Assembly: GCF_030247195.1 (NCBI RefSeq)
Contig: NC_080672.1
Location: forward strand, 87,627,113 to 87,691,112
Length of the DNA: 64,000 bases
From: Topomyia yanbarensis
Lineage: Eukaryota > Arthropoda > Insecta > Diptera > Culicidae
Direction of reading: 5' to 3'
Positions 36,151 to 47,729 of this stretch are shown in pieces. Both the position numbers and the translations under genes were made by a program. The notes below the pieces were generated by a model. That model was given only the letters and a program-made list of their open reading frames with translations. It ran no database searches and was not told the DNA's origin. Within the stretch, counting starts at the first letter, position 1, and each line of letters begins with the position of its first letter.

Positions 36151-36214
36151 TAAGGAGCATTTGGACACACTGAAAGTTGAAAAATTACCAGTACACCCAT
36201 AATAGAAAATAACT

Positions 36215-39200
36215 GTGTTGCTTATGAGATCTTCTCAGATCTTCTTAGATCTTCTCAGGCCTTCTCAAATCTTCTCAGATCTTCCTAAATCTTCTCAGAT
36301 CTTTTCTCAGATCTTCTCAGATCTATTCTCAGTTCTTTTCTCAGATCTTTTCTCAGATCTTCTCAGAACTTTTCTCTAAGATCTTCTCAGATCTTTTCTT
36401 AGATCTTCTCAGATCTTTTCTCAGCTCTTTTTAGATCTTTTCTCAGATCTTCTCAGATCTTTTCTCAGATTTTTTTAGATCTTTTCCCAGACGTTCTAAA
36501 ACCTTTTCTCAGATCTTCTCAGATCTTTTCTCACATCTGCTCAGATCTTTTCTCAGATCTTCTCAGATCTTTTCTCAGATCTTTTCTCACAGTTTTTCTC
36601 AGATCTTTTCTCAGATCTTCTTAGATCTTTTCTCAGATCTTATTAGATCTTTTCCCAGATCTTCTTAGATTTTTTCGCAAATCTTCTCAGATCTATTCTC
36701 AGATTTTCTCAGATCTTTTCCCGGATCTTCTATGATCTTTTTTCAGATCTTTTCTCAGATCTTTTCTCAGGTCTTCTTAGATCTTTTCCCAGATCTTCAT
36801 AGATCTTTTCTCAGATCTTCTCGGATCTTTTCTCAGATTTTTTCAGATCTTCTAATATTTTTTCTCAGATCTTTTCGCAGATTTTCTTAGATCTTCTCTC
36901 ATATCTTCTCAGATCTTTTCCCAGATCTTCTTAGATCCCTTCTCAAATCTTCTCATATTTTCTCAGATTTTTTCCCAGACCTTCTAAGATCTTTTCTCAG
37001 ATCTTCTCAGATCTTTTCTCAGATCTTCTAAGATCTTTTCTCAGATTTTCTCAAATCTTTTCTCTCAGATCTTCTCAGATGTTTGCTCAGACCTTCTTAG
37101 ATCTTTTCTTAGATCTTCTCAGATCTTTTTTCAGATCTTCTTAGATCTTTTCTCAGCTCTTTTTAGATTTTTTCTCAGATCTTCTCAGATCTTTTGTCAG
37201 ATTTTTTCAGATCTTTTCCCAGACGTTCTAAAATCTTTTCTCAGATCTTCTCAGATCTTTTCTCACATCTGCTCAGATGCTTTCTCAGATCTCAGATCTT
37301 TTCTCTCAGTTTTTCTCAGATCTTTTCTCAGATCTTCTTAGATCTTTTCTCAGATCTTCTTAGATCTTTTCTCAGATCTTCTTAGATCTTTTCCCAGATC
37401 TTCTTAGATCTTTTCGCAAATCTTCTCAGATCTTTTCTCAGATCTTTTCCCGGATCTTCTATGATCTTTTTTCAGATCTTCTTAGATCTTTTCTCAGATC
37501 TTCTCAAATCTTTTCTCAGGTCTTCTTAGATCTTTTTCCAGATCTTCTTAGATCCCTTCTCAAATCTTCTCATATTTTCTCAGATCTTTTCCCAGACCTT
37601 CTAAGATCTTTTCTCAGATCTTCTCAGATCTTCTAAGATCTTTTCTCAGATTTTCTCAAATCTTTTCTCTCAGATCTTCTCAGATGCTCAGACCTTCTTA
37701 GATCTTTTCTTAGATCTTCTCAGATCTTTTTTCAGATCTTCTTAGATCTTTTCTCAGCTCTTTTTAGATTTTTTCTCAGATCTTCTCAGATCTTTTGTCA
37801 GATTTTTTCAGATCTTTTCCCAGACGTTCTAAAATCTTTTCTCAGATCTTCTCAGATCTTTTCTCACATCTGCTCAGATGCTTTCTCAGATCTTCTCAGA
37901 TCTTTTCTCAGATCTTTTCTTCCAGTTTTTCTCAGATCTTTTCTCAGATCTTCTTAGATCTTTTCTCAGATCTTCTTAGATCTTTTCCCAGATCTTCTTA
38001 GATCTTTTCGCAAATCTTTTCAGATCTTTTCTCAGATCTTTTCCCGGATCTTCTACGATCTTTTTTCAGATCTTCTTAGATCTTTTCTCAGATCTTCTCA
38101 GCTCTTTTCTCAGGTCTTCTTAGATCTTTTTCCAGATCTTCTTAGATCCCTTCTCAAATCTTCTCATATTTTCTCAGATCTTTTCCCAGACCTTCTAAGA
38201 TCTTTTCTCAGATCTTCTCAGATCTTTTCTCAGATCTTCTAAGATCTTTTCTCAGATTTTCTCAAATCTTTTCTCTCAGATCTTCTCAGATGTTTGCTCA
38301 GACCTTCTTAGATCTTTTCTTAGATCTTCTCAGATCTTTTTTCAGATCTTCTTAGAATTTTTCTCAGCTCTTTTTAGATTTTTTCTCAGATCTTCTCAGA
38401 TCTTTTGTCAGATTTTTTCAGATCTTTTCCCAGACGTTCTAAAATCTTTTCTCAGATCTTCTCAGATCTTTTCTCACATCTGCTCAGATGCTTTCTCAGA
38501 TCTTCTCAGATCTTTTCTCAGATCTTTTCTCTCAGTTTTTCTCAGATCTTTTCTCAGATCTTCTTAGATCTTTTCTCAGATCTTCTTAGATCTTTTCTCA
38601 GATCTTCTTAGATCTTTTCCCAGATCTTCTTAGATCTTTTCGCAAATCTTCTCAGATCTTTTCTCAGATCTTTTCCCGGATCTTCTATGATCTTTTTTCA
38701 GATCTTCTTAGATCTTTTCTCAGATCTTTTCTCAGGTCTTCTTAGATCTTTTTCCAGATCTTCATAGATCTTTTCTCAGATCTCCTCGGATCTTTTCTCA
38801 GATTTTCTCAAATTTTTTCAGATCTTCTAATATTTTTTCTCAGATCTTCTCAGATCTTTTCGCATGTCTTCTTAAATCTTCTCTCATATCTTCCCAGATC
38901 TTTTCCCAGATCTTCTTAGATCTTTTCTCAAATCTTCTCAGATTTTCTCAGATCTTTTCCCAGACCTTCTAAGATCTTTTCTCAGATCTTCTCATATCTT
39001 TTCTCAGATCTTCTAAGATCTTTTCTCAGATCTTTTCTCAGATTTTCTCAAATCTTTTCTCTCAGATCTTCTCAGATGTTTGCTCAGACCTTCTTAGATC
39101 TTTTCTTAGGTTTTCTTAGATCTTTTCTCATATCTTTTACCAGATCTTCTTAGATATTTTCTCAGACCTTCTTATATCTTCTTAGATCTTCAAGATCTTC

Positions 39201-39630
39201 TAAGATCTTTTCTCAAATCTTCTCAGATCTTCTCAGATCTTTTCTTAAATCTTCTCACATCTTTTCTTAGATCTTCTCAGATCTTTTCTCAGATCTTTTC
39301 AGTTTTTTTCTCAAATGTTCTCAGATCTTTTCTCAGATCCTTTCACAGATCTTTTCTCAGTTCTTATCTGATCTTTTCTCAGATCTTCTCAGATATATGC
39401 TCAGATCTTCTCAAATCTTTTCTCTGATCTTCTCAGGTCTTCTCAGATCTTCTCAAATCTTCTCAAATCTTCTCAGATCTTCTCAGATCTTCTCCAATCT
39501 TCTCAAATCTTCCCGTATCCATCAGATCTTTTAAGATCTTTTATCAGACCTTCTGATCTTTTCTCAGATCTTTTCTCAGATCTTCTCAGATTTTTTCCGA
39601 TCTTGTCAGATCTTTTCACATCTTCTCAGA
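36215..39630 (+). repeat. 3.4-kb AGATCTT-rich satellite with higher-order repeats
   Basis: The tract is built from CAGATCTTCTCAGATCTTTT-like units with A/GATCT in nearly every unit. A rarer variant, CAGACGTTCTAAAA, appears at 36488, 37220, 37821 and 38431, and its surroundings repeat with it, giving higher-order units of about 732, 601 and 610 bp. The three 63-68 codon frames at 37194, 37795 and 38405 are consequences of this periodicity, not genes. Confidence 0.96.
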
Positions 39631-39635
39631 TCGGT

Positions 39636-41015
39636 TAGCATGACCGATATCTTCCAACACAGCGGAAACACTGTTCGGGATAGTGTTTTGATGAAGAATA
39701 ATTTCTACGGAGCACACACTGTGCTTGCTCAATTTTTCAGGATTATAGCAGGAATCCAATCCGGTTCAGCTAATGTTGATGACTTCATTTTTACAATGAC
39801 GGCAAGAATATTTTCTTTGTAAAAACTCAACACAACACAGGGAACAGTTGAGAAGGCCGAAAATGATTCTAATACGCTTGTAAAAGTTTTCTCAGCCAGA
39901 TCGCAGATATCACGAGGTGTGTTTTCATATTCATCTTCCAGACACATACTGAAAGAAAGTCAATTCTCCTTGCGCTTTCCATTTACAAAAGACCAAAAGC
40001 TCAATAATAGATTGAGTTCTTGTTTAGACCAAGAATGTCGGTTTTGTAAAAATTAAAACTCCGGTCTTCAAAAATCTCGTCGAAAGAAATCCACTGAGGG
40101 CAGGTCTGTGTCACTGCGAGAGGAGTGTGAAGGGAGTCAATATCGACCAATGGTTCGTCTGCTTCAGAAATATAACAGTTTTTTAAAGCTTTCACGTTGG
40201 TAAACCACAGGTTCGATTCCGTTTGTTAGTCACACATTTGTGACACGTTTAAAATGGACATCCCATCGAGTAAAGCAATATTAGACCAAGAGTAAGTATA
40301 TTCAGATGGTTCAGAAGAAGCGTAGCCAGAATGAGTGGTCTTCCAGATAAGCCCAGGCTGGTTATAAACGCCAAACAGAAAATGAACAGTGTTCGGTTCT
40401 AGGGAGTTTGTGATATCAGGCGCAGTGGCGACATGCGCTTGAACAACATTAGCATTATCAGCTGAGCTTGGAGGAAGATACATAACACCTATACATATAG
40501 TAGCATACCGTGGTTGTTAGTTGTGTTTCATTTTGACGATATCCGATTGGATACCGCGATAAGAACACCACCACCTCGCGTTTTTTTCCAGTACTTGATG
40601 GATCACGATCGTTGCGGTAGATGAATCGAGTTGATTTTATCGTTCAAGCATGTTTCAGTTAAAACAATCACGTCAAATTCAACATCCGTGGCTGCAACGA
40701 ACAACTCATCGATTTTTGTACGAACTCCTCTCACGTTCTGGTACTATATTCGAAGTTGTTCACACATATTATCATCTGACGATAGAATACGTGTACGTTG
40801 AGGGTGATTGATAGCAATGGTATAGCATTCACCTGCGGAGAAGATGGATTTTCAACATGTCCAACTTCGGAAGAACAAACACACTCTTTATTTTTCCCCG
40901 GATAAACTGAAATTGAACTCCTATTTTCTTCGGTTTCACTGTTTACATAAATTTTGTTGGAATCAAGCTTATTGTGTTCAGTAAAAGATTTAGTTTCACA
41001 ATTATATAAATTCAT
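39636..41015 (-). pseudogene. Jockey-type LINE ORF2 relic: endonuclease to start of RT
   Basis: Minus-strand segments follow the order of a LINE ORF2: YQNVRGVRTKIDELFVAA and FDVIVLTETCLNDK (endonuclease start), KKTRGGGVLIAVSNRISS, MYLPPSSADNA, FGVYNQPGLIWK (the GDFNxPGLxW box), EPLVDIDSLHTPLAV (the S-x-H box region), FNFYKTDI, then TLAEPDWIPAIILKNC and KLFFIKTLSRTVFPLCWKIS (RT start). The relic stops where the satellite begins. Shifts, stops and a deletion between SNRISS and MYLPP mark decay. RNase H cannot be assessed. Confidence 0.8.
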
Positions 41016-44000
41016 AAAAACTAATCCGGAATAATTTGGTTATTTTAACCTCCTTAAATTTAATCCAAGGATTCAAGAAAAAGAGTCTGAGAATTTGAAA
41101 TAAACCGTAGATTTCTCTGTTCCGGTACAAAAGAAAACTATAACCTACATTTCCTTGACCGGTAACTAACCTTACTGAATCATCATCAAGTTTAATTTCC
41201 TGAAATTACAATTTCAACTGCTATTAGCAGCATCAAATCCGTCATCTAAACCGGGCCCAGCTCGAACGCCACACCCATAGTCGCCATTCGCAGGCAACAA
41301 TCCCACCGCAGCAGCCAGCAGCTAATCTATAAAGTTCCCACACACGCATTTTGCCTACGTCTTTTTTTTTTCTTCCCCAACTCTCTTGTCCCGTAACACA
41401 ATAAACAGCAAACAGCGACTAACAATAACATTTTATCGCTCTCTGACAGTGACCTTAAAATTTCATGCACTAGCAATTTTTGGTGCGTCTTTCACTTTTT
41501 TTATTGATTCCCATCTGGCCGCCTTCCGTGCCCTGCTCGAAACAAAGTCGCAAATTCATTCACCAGAAAACTGCCAGCCAGCCAGCCAGCTAGCGAGCGA
41601 ATCCGAAAGCGCAAAGATGCGGTGGTACCTACGTATTGGTACCCGCTTCCCAAACCAAAAAAAATCGACCGTGTGAGCCAAGATAGGAATCTTTCTCCGC
41701 GGCTAGCTGTTAAACCTTTCTCCTTAGTGCAACCGCCTAGCCGCACCGCGCTGCGCCACGCCGCGCTGCGGTGTATGATGCAGCTGAGTAAGGTCGTGCG
41801 TACCCGCAGCAAGCGAATTCGGACCACTCAACGAGAAAGCAGCCCCGGCTAGTCGGACAATCAATGTGACTCGGGGTGCGTAGTACGGCCAACATTGTTT
41901 CGTTTGTAGGTTTCTAATACGAATTTTTGCAAGCTTCAGCTAGCTAGGTACTACATACATATAGTGGGAGGGCAGGTGGGGTAGTAAACCAATCGATAGA
42001 TGGTGATCGAAACCGGCCCATTTCAAGTAACATGAACGATTAGTGGTTGGATTGGTTTTGTTTTTTTTCCGTGTAGTTAGGTTGGTTATTTTTTGTGTAA
42101 TAGTGCAGTGACTCATGATCGAAGAATTGGTTGATTTTGCTTGTACTCGGCTGGTGCGAGGGTCACTGTCAAGTGTGTCTTTAGGTTCCTGAGCAAAACG
42201 TTACATCGATATTGCATTCGAAGCAACAGCTGTGCAAATTATTATTTTGTTAGTCTTGTATTCTGTGAACCATATGCATATTTGAAAGGATATTGAGTGA
42301 GTCAAGAAAGTTTTGTCGATTAGAAATTATAGCACATCATGCGAAGCCAAATCGAGGGCCACAATCAACTTGCTGACTGACTGTAGAATTCTAAGGCTAA
42401 AACAAACTTTAGGGAAAATTCCCGCATACCATTGATGACTGTTCCGATTTTCACCATATATTTAGCACTAGATTTAGCCTAGATCGTAGAACAGCAAAAT
42501 ATTTTCCGATGGGATCACTTTATAAGATCAGCAACCACAAATCTATCTTTTTCCTTCGGCATTTATTTATTCAAATTCTCAGATGATCTACCATCGTTCG
42601 TCACTCTTCTCTATCCCGTAAGCCAACCATGATCCCAGAAATCCTCCCTCTGTAGCAGCACTTTTACCGGTACCATACAAACGACAACCTGCCCGCAAAG
42701 ATCAATTAACGGGACTCGATCCAACTCTTGGCCGCATAATATACTGACATGTGGTTTGCTGCTGTTGCTGTCTCGCCTGGGTAAAAGAGAAATTCATACC
42801 ACCTCTCGCGAAAGGGTCCATGTTTTGTTATCGGGAGACTCTTCCGAGAATATCGAAGAAAATGCGATCTTAATCCACCGGAATTTCTGCCTATCTCGCA
42901 GCTGGCAGCGACCAGATCTCCAAATCAGCTGCACGCGCTCGCTATAGATGCCCTTATGCTCCCTCCCCTCAAGACCACACTCCAGTTCAGTTCAGAGATA
43001 ACCAATCTATTTTATTAATAATTTATCAAAAGGCTACCGAATTCCGACAGTCGACTACCGCGATATCCCGCGTGGACGACAGCAGAGATCTCGTTGACCC
43101 ACTAAACAGGAATACGTATACGACTGCCAGATTCTTGGATGGTTGATCTTGGAAAGTCGATCGCTTAGACAAAATCTGATAAAAATGAATAAAATGGTTG
43201 TGATCATCACACCCTGCGCCTAATGATGATATTTGATTGCCGGCCGGGAACGACGGGTTGATGGGGAAACGCGACACACGGGGTGAGTGCGCGGTGGATG
43301 CGCGGGGATCTACCTATGGCAGTATTATGTTATCATTTGACTGCTGCCGGCTGTTGGCCGGCATGGGTCTCTCTCTCTCTCTGGGTGACTACCGATCGGT
43401 CGGCTCATTTCTATGCTAAATGGTGCATGCCAGTGGGTTGCCTTTCATTGAGTTAGAATAAATTAAGTAGTTTGGAAAGTTGGTTGGTTTTGTGGTAGCA
43501 TACCGATAGCTTCAATATTGCATAAACAACTTCAAAGTAAAAATCGATTTATGAATTTTCTTTCGATCGGTTCGGTTTTGAATGTAAAGAAAAGTTACAT
43601 AAATTGCACAAAAATTTAACTTCGTATCAGGTATCGGAAATAAGTTTTTCTTTCCCATTGTTTTTCTTTTTTTTATTTGAAGAACGCTTTTCAGACTAAA
43701 ACGGGATCTAGACTCTGCATGATTCACTCAAAACGATTTTGACGTCAATTATTTCAGGTTGACTCAAGTTCCGTGTGAGGACGTAAAAGTGTAATTGCAG
43801 TTCTGCGCAGAACTCATAGCACCTTTTTCAAAAAAGTTTATAAAACTTTCGATTTCGCACTCTTAGCAACTTCGCTTCTAAACGTGCCTCGTCCACCAAG
43901 AGCAATGGTTACTTAAAAACTATAAACTCAAATATCTCGAAATGTAGTTTTTCCAAAAATGATTTTTTGAGCTACAACATCATCTTTTTTAGGAAAAGCT

Positions 44001-44447
44001 TTCCCGTTTACAGAAATTTTCAATTAACTGATCGGTAAATTGATCGCATCCCATACTAATGGAATTTTTTGTGTTGTAGGATTTTAGTTGATCTGCTGGA
44101 TCTTTATCGTGATCACCTCAAGCTTCCTAAAATAAAAAGAGTTTGAGAAAAGGGCCATAACTCCGTCAAATATTGATATTATTATAAACTAATAGTTTTT
44201 TTCACTAAAAATGTAATAAAATCATTGCTACATACTTTTCCAAACTTTTTAACTTTCCGCAATTTTAGTCACGAAAAGGTCTGTAACCTCTCAAACTTGA
44301 AGAAATCGTTTTGTTTTTTAGCTGTAGCTCTAGCTGTAGAGCTTTATTCTCGGAAGGGCTTCCTGCCAGAATCACTCACTACAACTGCAGACGGGGCGGG
44401 AAATACCAACCATTAAAAAACTGCTTAAGGCTGCTGATATTATTGAG
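41016..44447. other. Single-copy block, no gene recognised
   Basis: GC-richer sequence between about 41.2 and 43.4 kb, with (CAGC)n at 41572-41591 and a CT run at 43369-43382. Frames on both strands are short and lack domains. From about 43.8 kb it becomes AT-rich and repeat-like. Confidence 0.45.
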
Positions 44448-44529
44448 TGTATGGTTCAGATGTGCGTGCGTAGGGACCTCACAATCGCGTGTGAATGAGC
44501 GTTTATTTGTTCGCGTTTGAGACCGCGTT
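44448..44529 (+). repeat. Dispersed block repeat, first half of a split copy
   Basis: ATGGTTCAGATGTGCGTGCG, AATCGCGTGTGAATGAGCG and GTTTGAGACCGCGTT match the start of the 23.5-kb copy. The match stops at the foldback element and resumes at 46353. Confidence 0.75.
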
Positions 44530-46352
44530 GCACAGTGGTCCTAAATGCAAAAAAGATGGTCAAAAGTATTTACTGGCCTTAGATGACGTTTTTCTGCTTA
44601 GGTATCTATAGCAAAATTTCATGGAACAATGCATCTAAATCAATTTGCGCTCTTACTTTTCTTAGGGGGATACTCCCATTTTCATTCATCAATAAAAATA
44701 TCATTTTCTTCTGTAATCATATACAGCAGTTAATTTAGAGTAACTTTGCTGAAGATACTATTTACAGATATATTTTGCTGATAGAAGCACCTTAAAATAA
44801 TTCTTTTGGCCTTCTTACTGTACCATGAATTTCTATGGCTTAGGTTTATTTCAGAATGTTTTAGACATTAGTGGATTTCATAACATTCCTTAACACATCA
44901 ATATATTTAGATGTAAATTTTGGAATAAAAACGAAAATTTCAGTAAAAAATTGTAAAACTTTGTGAACCAATGATAAACATTATTAAGTTTACTGTAATG
45001 CGTTGTATAAGCACTTTAAAATATCAATTGGTATTTTTGGGCACCTAATCTTCTTTGTGTTGTATTATAGTATTCGTAACAGTCAGCTTAAATATCAGGG
45101 TAATTTCCAAAACTTGTCATCCAAATAAACTTTGAACTGGAGTCGACTGTTTCCAATTTTTAGGTTAGGTGTATGGCTTTGCAGTCTAATTTTTAAGCAA
45201 AAACAAACTATTTTGTCTTCATTCGACGTTTCGGTCCGTTTGGGACCTTTTTCAACGGTTCTAAAAGTTTATTGACGTGAAAATTACTGTATAACATTGT
45301 GGTATAAATTTTACCGATACAACAACAGATCTGACAATAAAACAACAATTATCGGTAAAATTTATACCACAATGTTATACAGTAATTTTCACATCAATGA
45401 ACTTTTAGAATCCTTGAAAAAGGTCCCAAACGGACCGAAACGTCGGATGAAGACAAAATAGTTTGTTTTTGCTTAAAAATTAGACTGCAAAGCCATACAC
45501 CTAACCCCTCCAAATAAATTAATATGTTCAGTAAAATGGTGTAACTTACTAGTGTCTGAAACTTTTTAGAATATACCTATGGGATAGAAATTCATTGTAT
45601 GGATAAAATGTCTAAAAGCTGATTTTATGGCACTTGTACTAATATATGGATATATGTCCCCAAATAAATTAATAGGCAAATAGTATCTTCAGCAAAGTTA
45701 CTCCAAATCCACTATTCTATGGGGTTGAAGAAGACGAAATATTTTTTTTTTTATTTTTTAATAGGAAAAGTTTTATAAAAGAATGAATATCCCGTTAGGG
45801 CAACTTAAGGTGCTAATTAATTTTGATGCATAATCAAGTTTCACGAATCTTTGCAGAAGCGAATTTATCACGAAATCTCCAACGAAAGTCAGGAGAAAAA
45901 ATCAGAAACCTGAAACGAGTAGTCAGCTTTTTAACCATCGTTTTATGGTTCAGAACCAGCGTGCGTAGCTTATTGCTCAAAATTGACAGATAGACTAGAT
46001 AGTGTGTCCATGCAAGTTATGTTATTCGTAAGTGTGATAGAAATTCATTGTATGGAAAAAAAGCAAAAAACGAACTTGAAGGTAGCTATAAAAAATTTAA
46101 TAGGCAAACAGTTTCTTCATCAAAATTACTCTAAACTAACTGTTCTGCAAGGTGGCAGAAGAAAAATATTTTTTATTGTTGAATTAAAAAACCGAAATGC
46201 AATTACCCCCTTAAAACAAAATTAAAGTACTAACCGATTCGGATACTTGATCAATTTTTTTCAAACTTTGCTGAAGACACCTATGCACGAAAACATCATC
46301 GGAAACCCTCAAATACTTTTATCGGTCTTTTTTACGTTTGGGACAAATGTGC
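44530..46352. mobile_element. Foldback element with GCACAGTGG-type ends
   Basis: The start GCACAGTGGTCCTAAATGC, then AAAAAAGATGG...AAAAGTATTT, is inverted at the end (46300-46352). Two inverted copies of the left arm are present, around 45540-45900 and 46010-46352, both holding GATAGAAATTCATTGTATGG. A 3-bp GTT flanks both ends (44527-44529, 46353-46355). The outer host sequence is one block repeat when rejoined. The centre carries a second foldback at 45163-45506. No coding frame is present. Confidence 0.78.
45163..45506. mobile_element. 344-bp foldback with equal 157-bp arms and a 30-bp loop
   Basis: 45163-45319 and 45350-45506 are reverse complements with no indel and about five mismatches by eye; the loop is 45320-45349. 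Arms contain CGACGTTTCGGTCCGTTTGG and TACAGTAATTTTCAC. The near-identity indicates a young or gene-converted inverted repeat. No frame. TCCAAATAAA occurs on both outer sides (45119 and 45509 areas) but is too far from the left end to be a clear target duplication. Confidence 0.93.
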
Positions 46353-46580
46353 GTTGATCAGATTGTAAATGCTAAATACTGCTAATTGAATCATCGGAGC
46401 ATTTTTGAGTTTGCGAAATCTTGGGCGTAATTGCTTGCGTGGATGATCGCGATTGCATGTTCGCCTTTTGTGTATAATCGCAAAGTCCTCGAGCATTTGT
46501 ATGTTAACGTGTTTGATCGCGCGGTGGTTTGCATGTCGCGCATGCTAGTTGCGTTGCGTTGCGTAAGCACGGTATCATTC
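46353..46580 (+). repeat. Dispersed block repeat, second half of the split copy
   Basis: GATCAGATTG, GATGATCGCGATTGCATG, TAATCGCAAAGTCCTCGAGC, ATGTTAACGTGTTTGATCGCG and GCATGTCGCGCATGCTAG follow the order of the 23.6-23.8 kb copy. Confidence 0.75.
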
Positions 46581-47464
46581 GTAGATTGCAGACTGATGAC
46601 TCTCATTTCCAGCCAGACTACTTGAGGAGCATTGTTTGGGAATAACAATTGATCCAGTCCAAGCGAGAATTTCGCCTGAGAACGACCATTGCTGGCCACG
46701 ACCACCTTTACCGTAGCTTGGGATATGAGAAAGGAAGTGTTGATGTGGTACTTACTTAACGGAAGGCCCCGACTCAGTGACACTCCCATAAGTACCACGG
46801 ATTGGGTAGTGGGTGGGTCCTTAGTCAGGAATCGCCTCAAGCAAGCGATGCGACTGAGAATTTATTTTCGTGCATAAGAAGTTTGAATAGTTTATTGACT
46901 AGGATACGTAAATGTTCGCGATGCGAAGGTGTTTTAGCTCTGGGTAACCGTTTATCAAGAGTTTGTTTCGTCTTGATTTCAACTTGAACTCCGGACAGCC
47001 GGCTGTCGGAAATGTTGTCGACAATATTAAATGGACCATAAATGATTGATTTAATTTAATTAATTTATTGGCCTAAAAGTGAGCCAATGAATATAACAAT
47101 AAAGAGTATGTTCTTCGTGCTGGTATGACTGCTACGAATTATTAGCTGGCTTCTGATTATTCTCGAGAAACTATCAATTCCCATTTTTTTCACTCATACA
47201 ATACCATGCGTATTCCTTACGCACATTAAATGCCCAGTGGATTAGTTCCTTATTTGGTCAAATAAACACTAAACAAACAAATAAATTAGTTTGCTCAGTC
47301 CCGAGTAAAGGCGCTTTAACCTAGGCTTAATGAACCAGGGCAAGGTGCAAATACCTCTGTCCCATCCCAAAGGACCAAAGGAGTAAAGTCACTCCCAACG
47401 TTTCATTCTAACCCCCCCATAAACTGAAACGGTCAGTACGGTTGTCCTCGTTTCTTCCTCATTC
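46581..47464. other. Unassigned segment with a repeat shared with 63.5 kb
   Basis: A minus-strand frame (46391-46840, 149 codons) contains a smooth stretch HINTSFLISQATVKVVVASN but overlaps the block repeat and matches no family I recognise, so it is not called. At 47110-47245, GTTCTTCGTGCTG...ACCATGCGTATT...ACATTAAAT matches 63532-63690 in order. Confidence 0.4.
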
Positions 47465-47700
47465 AAGTTTTTAAAACGATTCGGGTAGGTTGAGGTCACG
47501 GACTCATGATCGCTCAAATACGGGCATTTGCAGGTTCGCGCGTTCAAATGATTATAAGAAACATTCACTTAATCACCGGGGAGTTATAATGTTTGCTAGA
47601 TCGCGAACCTAGGAGTGTAAGGATGATCTCAACACATTCGAACGATTGTATGTTAACGTGTTTGATGGCGTGGGCGTTTTTAAGTCATGAGTGCCAGTCT
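47465..47700 (+). repeat. Dispersed block repeat, shortened copy
   Basis: TCATGATCGC, GGTTCGCGCGTTC, then TAATGTTTGCTAGATCGCGA, CATTCGAACGATTGTATG and TTAACGTGTTTGATGGCGTG follow the family order with internal loss. Confidence 0.65.
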
Positions 47701-47729
47701 TGAATATTATCGCGAGTCTAATGATCAAT

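Noticed and set aside
37194..38611. Three near-identical 63-68 codon frames rich in FSQIF and RS
   Set aside because: They recur at the higher-order period of the AGATCTT satellite and are fully explained by it.
40210..40220. Perfect B-box-like GGTTCGATTCC
   Set aside because: No A box, stems or poly(A) around it; it lies in a LINE endonuclease relic.
46391..46840. 149-codon minus-strand frame resembling a retroelement fragment
   Set aside because: It overlaps the block repeat, no motif could be tied to a family, and the stretch is too short to support a call.
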